Below, one piece after another: positions 47,301-54,646 of a stretch of 64,000 nt of DNA (its first letter is position 1; each line of letters starts with the position of its first letter). The notes under the pieces were generated by a model. It made no database searches. It saw only the letters and a list, made by a program, of their open reading frames with translations, and had not been told where the DNA came from. The stretch is from a virus. The stretch is taken from IMG/VR virus record IMGVR_UViG_3300047551_000431, positions 1 through 64,000 of that record. The stretch is one strand, 5' to 3'. Made by a program: the position numbers and the translations under genes.

Positions 47301-49410
47301 AGTCTGTTGGTAATTTATGTTTAGGATGCTTATCAATAGGTTCAAAATTACCAGTAACATTATTAGGACTACCTACTTCTCCATATAATTTTAATTCTTG
47401 TGCAGAAAGAAAAGGATTTTTAAATTGTGTATCAGGAGAATGAAAGGTAAACAAACTATCTGAAACATTATTTAAAAAGTTGTTAGAGTCATTCCAACCT
47501 GAATCGTCTATCCATGATATAGATGTTAATGAAGGGTCGGGTTGTCTAGAATTATATGGGTAGTTTTGATAATAAATATTTTCATTATCTACGTTTCTAT
47601 ATGAACGCATGTTGTTAATGATACCCTTTGCTATGACAGTTTTGTTTCCTTCTCTAGAACTTCTTAAAATTTCATATCCCACAATACCCGGTATTGCCAT
47701 ACCATAGTTATCAACAGGACATTTTATATTTTTAAATTGTACACCTAATACGCGAATAGCTACAGGTTTTAATCCATTAACGCGAATTCTAGAAAAACCA
47801 TCTACACCTGAAGGAAGATCTAATGATACATTTAGAACATCCGCAGGCATTTTGTGATGACGAATAGGTTTACCACAAAGATCATAACTATCATTTCCAG
47901 GATCTGACCAACTGTGTGCTGACGCATTCCATATGTCAGGTCTATCATTAGGATAATTCTCAGTGGATTCCCAATACCCCATTTTACCAGTAGCAATAAC
48001 AGCACCACCAACAAATGGAGCAGATTCTTGTAAAGCCACACTGTTTGTATATGCAGTATTAATACTTTCCCAAATTGCAGGTGCTACATAAGGACCCCCT
48101 TGATCAAGATGTTGTTGATATTCTACGTTATCAAAAGTACCAGTTGCAAGTGATGCTATATCAGTACCATCAGGATTTAATTCTCTTCCTATTTCTTTTG
48201 CTCTACCTGGAATATGATACGAACTTGATCTTTCTCCTGTGTTATATACCCATCTGATCCAGAATGCATATTGTTCATCGCGCATGTATCCTGTATCATT
48301 TCCTCCTCTCTTATAGTAATCAGGAGACTGTTCAACCATAACCCACTCAGTATTAATCTGATTAGCTAAAGGTTGATAGTTGAAATCAAATTTAGTACGG
48401 GGTCCTGTTCGTAGCATATACGGACCGTTCACATACAAACCATCTGACTTTTCATAAGCAGGTGATCTTAACGGAATTACTTCAATAGGTACACTAGGTA
48501 AACTCTCATCTATGTAATCTATAGATATAGATACTGGTCCTTTTGTATTATATAATCCTATTCTTTTAGCGCTTGTTTGTTGATTAATAGTTCTTACAAT
48601 GACTAATTCAAATTCATCAAATGTTTTTGAATCTAGATTTTTTATTGTAACTTCTAATGATCCTGATAAGTTATCATGATCAAATAGTGCTTGAACTTCA
48701 CTAGGTGTATAATAATCTGAATATCTCTGACCATTAATAGTATACGCTACCACAGCATAATAAGATCCATTTTGTAAAGCACCGCCTGCCGCTCCTTTAC
48801 TAATTGTAACACATGGTATAGTGATTAATTTAGCAAGTCTTATTTCTTCACAATCTAACTGATATGGTGGTTTAGGTTGACAATCAACGCAATCTCTATC
48901 AGGATTAATGTCTTCACAAAAGTATGGTACACCCGGCCATGGTTGATCGAACGGTCCTAATCTAATATCACCAATGTTCATGGTTCTGTCAGGATTTAAA
49001 CCATCTATCCAATACAACTGATAAGAACAATCAAAGTTCTCTTTTGCTGTACCAATAATAAGATTTGACTTTTTAAAGTTTAGACAAGGATCGTTTACTA
49101 CAGTAGTGTAAGTACACGAATCTTCTTTAAATAATCCAATTTCAGAATTTACATCATCAGTAGAGTATACTGCCCAATAGTCACTTGTAACTCGTACCTG
49201 ACCGATAATAGTATATGGTGCATTTGTACACAACTTGTTTGCGGGTTCGTTACCAATGATACCTACGTCTCCACCAGCTGTATTATTTGTAGCATTGCGC
49301 GCATGCGACCACGTACCTTCTGGATAAAAGATATCATCAAAGTCTTTAATAAGACCTTTATTAAAGATTTCTGATTCTTGACTATTCGCTGAATCTTGCT
49401 GCTTCGCCAT
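44302..49410 (-). CDS. Large tail/muzzle-type structural protein conserved in Crassvirales
   Basis: The product has 1702 residues. The N-terminal part (FNKGLIKDFDDIFYPEGTW, then HARNATNN...GIIGNEPANKLC) matches a beginning I remember from very large crAss-like proteins annotated as stabilization or tail (muzzle-like) proteins. Most of the chain is beta-rich with many aromatic residues and a Cys-rich segment near residues 110-190 (DINPDRDCVDCQPKPPYQLD). A Gly/Ala-rich segment (~700-760) includes GISGLIAGPVSGP. No catalytic motif is visible. It lies between the connector proteins and the wall-degrading protein, which fits a distal tail component. The exact structural name is uncertain. Confidence 0.6.
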   Translation of the reverse strand: MAKQQDSANSQESEIFNKGLIKDFDDIFYPEGTWSHARNATNNTAGGDVGIIGNEPANKLCTNAPYTIIGQVRVTSDYWAVYSTDDVNSEIGLFKEDSCTYTTVVNDPCLNFKKSNLIIGTAKENFDCSYQLYWIDGLNPDRTMNIGDIRLGPFDQPWPGVPYFCEDINPDRDCVDCQPKPPYQLDCEEIRLAKLITIPCVTISKGAAGGALQNGSYYAVVAYTINGQRYSDYYTPSEVQALFDHDNLSGSLEVTIKNLDSKTFDEFELVIVRTINQQTSAKRIGLYNTKGPVSISIDYIDESLPSVPIEVIPLRSPAYEKSDGLYVNGPYMLRTGPRTKFDFNYQPLANQINTEWVMVEQSPDYYKRGGNDTGYMRDEQYAFWIRWVYNTGERSSSYHIPGRAKEIGRELNPDGTDIASLATGTFDNVEYQQHLDQGGPYVAPAIWESINTAYTNSVALQESAPFVGGAVIATGKMGYWESTENYPNDRPDIWNASAHSWSDPGNDSYDLCGKPIRHHKMPADVLNVSLDLPSGVDGFSRIRVNGLKPVAIRVLGVQFKNIKCPVDNYGMAIPGIVGYEILRSSREGNKTVIAKGIINNMRSYRNVDNENIYYQNYPYNSRQPDPSLTSISWIDDSGWNDSNNFLNNVSDSLFTFHSPDTQFKNPFLSAQELKLYGEVGSPNNVTGNFEPIDKHPKHKLPTDLAFVLAAVGGISIASQAIRGKEIKEYKPAQIFNAGISGLIAGPVSGPIISAGNAVNNAALPFAQNAYDQAEWTLANVIGTLFNPAGDSALSIYLDAGFTGTDSALLVPATTVTPTTGGIGSTQVTTYEYSEFGSMPTAIRAVTGAFMYINYVVDGTDRFIDLILKFTKYRQYALKYISHGSLLRHTKGALTIGNSRRYIKASGYLENQLQNFENITINNIFRGRCVTLNTSNPISATVGIDNSTQVLSTARNIEPRLQNEKRRFEEFQTSSYSYYAGLKVRLRNQYGQLPTIRQLTTGCVTKVPITNTSTDTSVLMPDSSIVFGGDVYIGRYTEKNTFFYFYDWLMDQPDGTEFDYRLRSMVSNPRFWADFTKFDTNLFVSKFISSIVGFQIGQLFDALPNDMHNLDLDPFTDSEGFFGQGLSAIGSAFKLSKKDVYFYLFQSGVRDFFVESEINVDLRDWGNSIAERHYDPYRFTNLKELFGTDVIKSGNYFKYDLSLSVSRIFNNFVSWGSMQARYYNPMVAETCYTYYPNRIIYSLPQQDEAVNDFWQVFLPNNYKDFTSRVIAVKPISKNGALILFETQGPAQFLGVDTLQTDAGTKITIGDGGLFSQPLQYLTNADSEFQHGSCQNRLSITNTPVGAFYVSQSQGKVFAVTGQGLDEISAASMRWWFNKYLPYQLTLDFPDYIYTDNPIVGIGCQSVFDNSNMILYFSKRDFRKRRDITDTVVYAPQKGYNTFLVNNSIEVQLGDPAYFEDCSWTISYDPKNQMWISFHDWHPELAVSSKNYFLTTKTNAAGEGGIWRHNDRTDLFSNFYGVDYPFEIEYIAATGQIVNTLKSLEYDLECYTYDVDGIDMYHVLDFNFDHAVVHNTEQVSGVLNLNLNPKGNPIAALQYPIINPTSIDILYSKEEQKYRMNQFWDITRDRGEFTFPNVQQSIWSTELNGYKRQLNINNLDYQKSAFERKKFRHYTTHVLLYRNISGPIKMLFKITNVKNQYSPR

Positions 49411-49411
49411 A

Positions 49412-50317
49412 TTAAACTACATTATTGATATTAAATTGTGTGGGACGACCTATAGATTTAAACATATCATAGTACTTAGAGTACATTGCTTTTCTATTCA
49501 TCGCCCATACCTTTTGCATCTCAGAGAAGTTAGGTGTATTAACTATAGATAACGCATTGTTTCTAGCGGCACGTAACTCGGCGTTTACTAACTGAAACTG
49601 ATTAGCAATTGTTGGATTACCATCCATCAACATATTTTCTAATATACGCTTCTTAAGCGCATACTCATAATATTCATTAATCATTGGATGATCAGGAACT
49701 AGTAAGTTACCTTCAGCATCTTCCATATTACCTTGGTAGTTGATATATAGTTTTCCAGTTTCTAGATTTGTAAATATAAACCCATCTTTGATATAACCTT
49801 CATCTTTACCTTTATAGTTTAAGTCTGCACAATCACAATTGATCATGTAAGCATTTTTAAATCTTAAAGGAGTAAGCATGTTATATGTACGAGTTTCTGT
49901 ACCTATTACCTGTATGAGACTATATGTATTACCGCATTGTGTTAAGCATGTAGACTCAGGAGGTAACGTTGTTCCAGCACATGTTGTAGCTTCAACCCAA
50001 GGTTTGTAACTAGGTACAACTTCTTGAATATTAGTTCCTTGCGGAAGTGTTGTTGTAATACTGTATTCTCCACAAAGTAATGCAAAGTTCATTACATGAA
50101 AGTTCTCAGGAAGACGTGTCCTATAGTGTTCTATTTCTAGAACCATTTCATTAGTCTTTTCTATGCGCAGACCTAAATCATAGTTTACTTTCATTGCAAT
50201 CTTAATTAACTGTGCTGGTTCAATAACACCGTCTGTTGCAATACTGCGTAAGTCTGTTCTTACATCTTCGAGTAAAGAATCAAAACTTCTGTATTTGAGT
50301 GTATAATTATAATTCAT
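49412..50317 (-). CDS. Tail/connector structural protein
   Basis: The product has 301 residues. The start FDSLLEDVRTDLRSI and a segment IKIAMKVNYDLGLRI are helical. The middle is beta-rich with several cysteines (CLTQCGN, NCDCADLNYKG), and the C-terminus is a helical region with many Met/Asn (NRKAMYSKYYDMFKSI). The length and its place beside a 222-residue protein and the large tail protein match conserved crAss-like ring/tail-tube-type proteins that join head and tail. This rests on synteny; I see no diagnostic motif. The gap to the next gene is one base. Confidence 0.5.
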   Translation of the reverse strand: MNYNYTLKYRSFDSLLEDVRTDLRSIATDGVIEPAQLIKIAMKVNYDLGLRIEKTNEMVLEIEHYRTRLPENFHVMNFALLCGEYSITTTLPQGTNIQEVVPSYKPWVEATTCAGTTLPPESTCLTQCGNTYSLIQVIGTETRTYNMLTPLRFKNAYMINCDCADLNYKGKDEGYIKDGFIFTNLETGKLYINYQGNMEDAEGNLLVPDHPMINEYYEYALKKRILENMLMDGNPTIANQFQLVNAELRAARNNALSIVNTPNFSEMQKVWAMNRKAMYSKYYDMFKSIGRPTQFNINNVV

Positions 50318-50319
50318 GA

Positions 50320-50988
50320 TTATGATCTAAGTAAACTTTGTTTGTCTGCAGGTGCCGGATCCGTATTTATCTGACTACTTCTTAAGAAGTCGTTGATTAC
50401 TTGTTGTTCTATTTGTGCAAATAGATCAGCGGGTATATTTAAGTATTGACTTTGTACAGCTTGACATTCATCATCACAAGTTAATCCAGCTAAGGAACCT
50501 TCAAAGATTCCATCAATTTGAGCACTATCCCATTCAACATTAGGAATAAAAAGATAACCGTCTAATAACCAGTAATACTTTTTGTTATTATATTTGAATC
50601 CGGATGTTTTTTGTAATGACGTATATAACTGAGGAGTTGTTCTGAACGCTTCTACGGAACCATCTATAGATGCTACTGTTCTTAATAGCGGTCCATTAGA
50701 TCCTTCTAAAATAGCAGGTAGTTTTTCTTTAGTACGTTTAATTTTTATTCCTGATTGCACTTCGCAACAAGCTGCAACTTTATCAACCTCTATAAGATCG
50801 ACGCAAGGTATTCTTTTATACAAAGAGTTAAACTTTGCTTGACTGGTTTGACCATCCTGTCTTTTGATAAACATCTTAGCATACTTAAGTATGTTACTGT
50901 AAATCAATCGATCAGTAATAAAAGAGTCAGCATCAACTGCTTTGATACCATTACGTACTCTTGATATTGCTTCAGCTATTGTATTCAT
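50320..50988 (-). CDS. Head-tail connector/ring-type protein
   Basis: The product has 222 residues. The N-terminal helical part (AEAISRVRNGIKAV...ITDRLIYSNILKYAKMFIKR) is followed by a beta-rich domain with YWLLDGYLFIPNVEWD and a helical C-terminus (FAQIEQQVINDFLRSSQI). This helix-sheet-helix layout resembles phage connector (adaptor/stopper) proteins and recalls the 235-residue protein at 60179-60886, which has the same general plan (N-terminal helix, central YLYFKRI-type strand, C-terminal helix). Overlap with the upstream gene is one base. The role is inferred. Confidence 0.5.
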   Translation of the reverse strand: MNTIAEAISRVRNGIKAVDADSFITDRLIYSNILKYAKMFIKRQDGQTSQAKFNSLYKRIPCVDLIEVDKVAACCEVQSGIKIKRTKEKLPAILEGSNGPLLRTVASIDGSVEAFRTTPQLYTSLQKTSGFKYNNKKYYWLLDGYLFIPNVEWDSAQIDGIFEGSLAGLTCDDECQAVQSQYLNIPADLFAQIEQQVINDFLRSSQINTDPAPADKQSLLRS

Positions 50989-51554
50989 TATTCAAATTCG
51001 TTATATTCATCTGATATATCCACGTTTATTTTTTTCTTAGGTACTTTATGGTAACTTGATATATAATCTTTACCGTTAACCTCTACATACATTTTCCAGT
51101 TTTCTGGAAACATCTTTGCTACCAATCTTTTAAACTCACGCGCTGGTTTAAAAATCCATAATGTACTATCCTCTATTCTATACTTAACATTAGTGTTTGT
51201 ATAGAATATTTTACCTAGCTGACCATCTGTGGTCCAGTTCTTATGCATGACTTTTACACCATACTTAATTGATTTACCAAAGTCCACATTCTCTTTTTGA
51301 ACAACATGACAGCTACCTATAAATAATCTACCAATACCTTGCGATAAGTCTACACCCTCTCTAGTATTAATAACAGTATCAACTATTTTCTCTTTATTAA
51401 ATGTTCTGATAATCTTAGCTATCTGAGCAGGTTTATATTTTTTCAAATGAGGATACTTCTCCCGTAAAGCTTTTAAAAAATGTTTATCGTGTGCATTTTT
51501 TCTAGGTGCTCTGTAACGAGGTTTATTAAGATCCGGTTTTCTAAAGTTCTCCAT
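50988..51554 (-). CDS. Conserved basic protein of head-tail module, unknown
   Basis: The product has 188 residues, with a strongly basic N-terminus (KPRYRAPRKNAHDKHFLKAL). A helix follows with KKYKPAQIAKIIRTFNKEKI, and the remainder is a beta-rich domain (GRLFIGSCHV...WTTDGQLGKIFYTN). The first helix could be DNA- or protein-binding. I recall similar proteins in this position in crAss-like genomes but no experimentally supported function. It is the first gene after the terminator at 51627-51652, with a ~70-base AT-rich leader, so it may have its own promoter. Confidence 0.5.
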   Translation of the reverse strand: MENFRKPDLNKPRYRAPRKNAHDKHFLKALREKYPHLKKYKPAQIAKIIRTFNKEKIVDTVINTREGVDLSQGIGRLFIGSCHVVQKENVDFGKSIKYGVKVMHKNWTTDGQLGKIFYTNTNVKYRIEDSTLWIFKPAREFKRLVAKMFPENWKMYVEVNGKDYISSYHKVPKKKINVDISDEYNEFE

Positions 51555-51626
51555 AGTCCTTATTATAATTTACAAAATTTATTCGAGGTTTGAAAGTTAC
51601 AAAGGATTTAAGTATCAACCAAATAG

Positions 51627-51652
51627 AAAAACCCCTGATCATTACCAGGGGT
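51627..51652 (-). terminator. Intrinsic terminator after the fibre gene block
   Basis: On the minus strand ACCCCTG pairs with CAGGGGT around an eight-base loop, and the stem is followed by five T. It lies 41 bases after the stop of the FN3-like protein gene and before the 188-residue gene. It would end transcripts coming from the Cys-rich fibre genes. Confidence 0.85.
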
Positions 51653-51692
51653 CTCTCAGGTTAGTCACGCTAAACCAACAAACGTAGACTAT

Positions 51693-52244
51693 TTATGAAT
51701 TTGTTGTAAATGAGATTGTAGCTGTAATACTACCTTGTCCAATACCACATACGCTTTCTAATTTCGCATAGTAGGTTGTACCAGCTGTTAAATTCTGAAC
51801 AGTTAAACTACCACCTGTTAAAGTATCAATAGTACTAACTGTTCCAAAATTAGGATCTGTAGATATGCTTAATGAATAGGTATCACCTAAAGGAAGTACA
51901 TCTGTCCAGTTAAATACTACAGCTGTAGTACCTAAATAACTAAGATGGAAATCCATTGCACAAGGACAAGTTGGTTCCCAAAAGTTAACTGATAACATCT
52001 GATATACTTGTTCTAAAGTAGTATTCGGAGTTATCTGCATACCTGGTAAACCTACTGAGTTTAGCGCGTTATATATATTATATAGAGGTCGATGTTTTAC
52101 ACAAGTATCTAAGATAGTTTCACTACAAGGATTAGGATCTGGAAACAATGGGTCCGGAGGACATTGTGGAACAAAAGGAACTTGAACAGGTGTATCCTTA
52201 CACCCGCAAGTATTATTTGATGTATTACATTTAGTGCATGCCAT
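51693..52244 (-). CDS. Cys-rich N-terminus plus FN3-like domain protein
   Basis: The product has 183 residues. The start MACTKCNTSNNTCGCKD has five cysteines in the first 16 residues, followed by a Pro/Cys-rich spacer. Residues ~90-183 form one fibronectin type III-like domain, with the signature WTD near its start and LTAGTTYYAKLESVC near its end. FN3 domains on phage surfaces commonly mediate weak carbohydrate binding; this protein is a good candidate for a surface or fibre-tip component. It is last in its transcription unit, ahead of a terminator. The gap to the upstream gene is one base. Confidence 0.6.
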   Translation of the reverse strand: MACTKCNTSNNTCGCKDTPVQVPFVPQCPPDPLFPDPNPCSETILDTCVKHRPLYNIYNALNSVGLPGMQITPNTTLEQVYQMLSVNFWEPTCPCAMDFHLSYLGTTAVVFNWTDVLPLGDTYSLSISTDPNFGTVSTIDTLTGGSLTVQNLTAGTTYYAKLESVCGIGQGSITATISFTTNS

Positions 52245-52245
52245 A

Positions 52246-53757
52246 TTACGAAGCTGTTACTGAGTCAAATCCTGAATATCTAATGTATGTACCAACTTGT
52301 GTACCGATTCTTATCTTATAGTCAGTACCTGATGTCAAACCTATAAAACCATCTGTGAGAGGTGTTGTGATAGGATTAACAAAAGTTTTAGTATCGATTA
52401 GTGTTACTTCATCGTCAGCATAAAGTTGAACATAGTAAGTAACACCTACAATAGAAGCGGGGTTAGTAAATTGGAAATAAATTTCTGCAGGTATAGAAGT
52501 GTTGTAAGTTAAAGAAGGAACCATTCCGGGATTCAAGAAAGATGAACTGATACTACCAGTACAAGCAATATTATTTGTATTCTCTATACAGTATGTTAGT
52601 ATTATATCTAAGTCTGACCATGATTGTACAGCAGTTGCTCCAAGTGCTACAGTTATCGGAGCACCATTAAGATTAGCTACGATAGCTGGAACTGGAGAAA
52701 CAGCATAGGTGTTCCCAAATTTATCAGCAATTGTTAAAGCGATACCTGCAGCACAATCAACAGCACCGGGTGCGGTAGTTCCTAAAAGAGGAACACTTAA
52801 GTTTGTTGACACTATACTAATGGTTCCGAATGAAACACTTGTACTATTACAAGTAAGAGAATCATTACAGCAAGTGTTTAAGATATTATCTACAGCAGCT
52901 CTAAGATCACACACGGTCAACCAAAGATTATTGATAGCATCAGCTGCGGTACTATAGTTAGATTGTAAAACCCAACCTGGTGTCATACCCATCAACCCAG
53001 AACCATATAGTTTTGGAAGATTATCTAAGTTAGTGCATTGTTTAGAAATAGCACTAATGATAGATGTAGTTGTTCCTGTAGCATTTCTTAGATTACAAAA
53101 CTCTTGCTCAAGTGATTGACAAAAAGTAGTAACCTGTAATACAGTATTAGGATATAAACAATTAGATAAAGTTGTAGGAACAGAAGGTGAATAATTATTC
53201 ACCCATGTTTCAAGATTAGTAATACGTTGACCTTGATTACTTACAGTAGTTTGCAATCCTGCAAACTGAGTTGACAATGTACAAACACGAGCTCCTATCG
53301 CAGCAGCATAGTCTGCAATATTCATTGTGGTAATGTTATTACCAAAACCGTCTGTATACTGAAAACAAGGTGCTATTGTTATTACACAATCAGGACAATT
53401 TCCGGTTGTTTGTGCAGACGATACCGAGAAAGATTTAGCTGTAGAAGAGAGTGCTACAGGTGTAGCTCCTGAACAACAGTTATTTAATGCACATAGTTTG
53501 TCAATAATAAACTGAACTAAATCATGAAAGTTTTCTGGTTTTGGACAAACAGGATCAAAACAACTTAAATCAAAAGAATCAAGATTTGTTTGATCTAATA
53601 AGTCGCAAAGTTCAACAGCTAGTTTATAAGTAACATCACTTACTGTATCACCCTTTTGTAGATTGATACATGCAATATCTGGTCCTTGCCAAGTAACACA
53701 GTTACTCGATATAGGGTTACAGTTCTGTTGATTATTTGAAGGTTTTACTGGGATCAT
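52246..53757 (-). CDS. Cys-rich fibre protein with C-terminal FN3-like domain
   Basis: The product has 503 residues. Residues 1-100 are Cys-rich (NCNPISSNCVTW, DLSCFDPVCPKPENF). Residues ~155-250 include a short coiled-coil-like stretch (LQTTVSNQGQRITNLETWV), typical of trimeric fibres. Residues ~300-410 have beta repeats, and ~410-503 resemble an FN3-like domain (ends LTSGTDYKIRI). No catalytic motif is seen. It is likely a trimeric tail or head fibre component, read together with the FN3-like protein that follows it. Trimerisation is inferred from the coil. Confidence 0.55.
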   Translation of the reverse strand: MIPVKPSNNQQNCNPISSNCVTWQGPDIACINLQKGDTVSDVTYKLAVELCDLLDQTNLDSFDLSCFDPVCPKPENFHDLVQFIIDKLCALNNCCSGATPVALSSTAKSFSVSSAQTTGNCPDCVITIAPCFQYTDGFGNNITTMNIADYAAAIGARVCTLSTQFAGLQTTVSNQGQRITNLETWVNNYSPSVPTTLSNCLYPNTVLQVTTFCQSLEQEFCNLRNATGTTTSIISAISKQCTNLDNLPKLYGSGLMGMTPGWVLQSNYSTAADAINNLWLTVCDLRAAVDNILNTCCNDSLTCNSTSVSFGTISIVSTNLSVPLLGTTAPGAVDCAAGIALTIADKFGNTYAVSPVPAIVANLNGAPITVALGATAVQSWSDLDIILTYCIENTNNIACTGSISSSFLNPGMVPSLTYNTSIPAEIYFQFTNPASIVGVTYYVQLYADDEVTLIDTKTFVNPITTPLTDGFIGLTSGTDYKIRIGTQVGTYIRYSGFDSVTAS

Positions 53758-53798
53758 CTTATATATAATTTACGTATTTTTTAGTCAGTTTCAAAATA

Positions 53799-54641
53799 TT
53801 AGGAGAAACAAGAATTACACTCTCCATTATTTATAATCATTGTTTCAGCAGGGTTTGTAAAATCAATAGTTTTGATTTTAGGAATAACAGTCGGACTTAT
53901 TGGAGAAACAACGTTATTAATAAGCATACAACAACCTTGATAGTTTACAAGTACTGGTAAGTCTGCAGGTGTAATCTCCTCAGTTACAACAAAGTTAAAA
54001 GTAAAAATTTCATCTCCTAAATCTTCTAAGAAATAAGTACAGCAAATATCACCAGGACAACAACCTATGGATGGTTCTATCGATGGGTTATATGTATGAT
54101 CACCATAAGTTCCGTATGTATAGGTAACAGTAACAGGAGCTGGTAATGGAACACCTGTAGGTTCCTCACAAACTTCTGGTTCTGGTGCAGGTGTCGGTAC
54201 TATACATGCATTTGCATTATATAAGTTAGCAAGATCGCATGCTTTCTTTTTTACAGTAATTCTGTCAATATCAATATTAGTGCATACTGATTCTATACCA
54301 TGTTTTAAACCTTTGAATATATCCCAATAAGCATTAGCAAACTTAACATTAGTATCAATCTCATTCTGAGTTTCAGAAGTTTGTGTAAACTGCTCAAAGT
54401 ATTCAGGAACTACCTTTGGTATTTCTGGTTCAGTAGCTGGCAAGCATGTTATACAATCGTCACAGACTTGTGTTATCGTAACATCAGGAACTCCATCACA
54501 AGGTGCTGTGTTATTAATAACACTCCAACAAGCATCAGATCCTGCGATTTTAATAACAGTACCAACATATACTGAGTATATTGCTGGTATTATCAGTACT
54601 TCATTGTTATTCTCACAGTTCTGTAAAGTTACGCAATTCAT
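53799..54641 (-). CDS. Cysteine-rich fibre-associated protein
   Basis: The product has 280 residues with about 19 cysteines by my count, including CC pairs (GCCPGDICC, GCC). Residues 1-70 form a module (LQNC...YVGTVIKI...CWSV...VTITQVCDDCITC). It resembles two segments near the C-terminus of the preceding 947-residue protein, so it appears to be a shared Cys-rich module. A Pro-rich spacer (TPAPEPEVCEEP) precedes a beta-rich second half. It is probably exported to the particle surface and stabilised by metal or disulfides. No catalytic residues are seen. Confidence 0.55.
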   Translation of the reverse strand: MNCVTLQNCENNNEVLIIPAIYSVYVGTVIKIAGSDACWSVINNTAPCDGVPDVTITQVCDDCITCLPATEPEIPKVVPEYFEQFTQTSETQNEIDTNVKFANAYWDIFKGLKHGIESVCTNIDIDRITVKKKACDLANLYNANACIVPTPAPEPEVCEEPTGVPLPAPVTVTYTYGTYGDHTYNPSIEPSIGCCPGDICCTYFLEDLGDEIFTFNFVVTEEITPADLPVLVNYQGCCMLINNVVSPISPTVIPKIKTIDFTNPAETMIINNGECNSCFS

Positions 54642-54646
54642 TTATA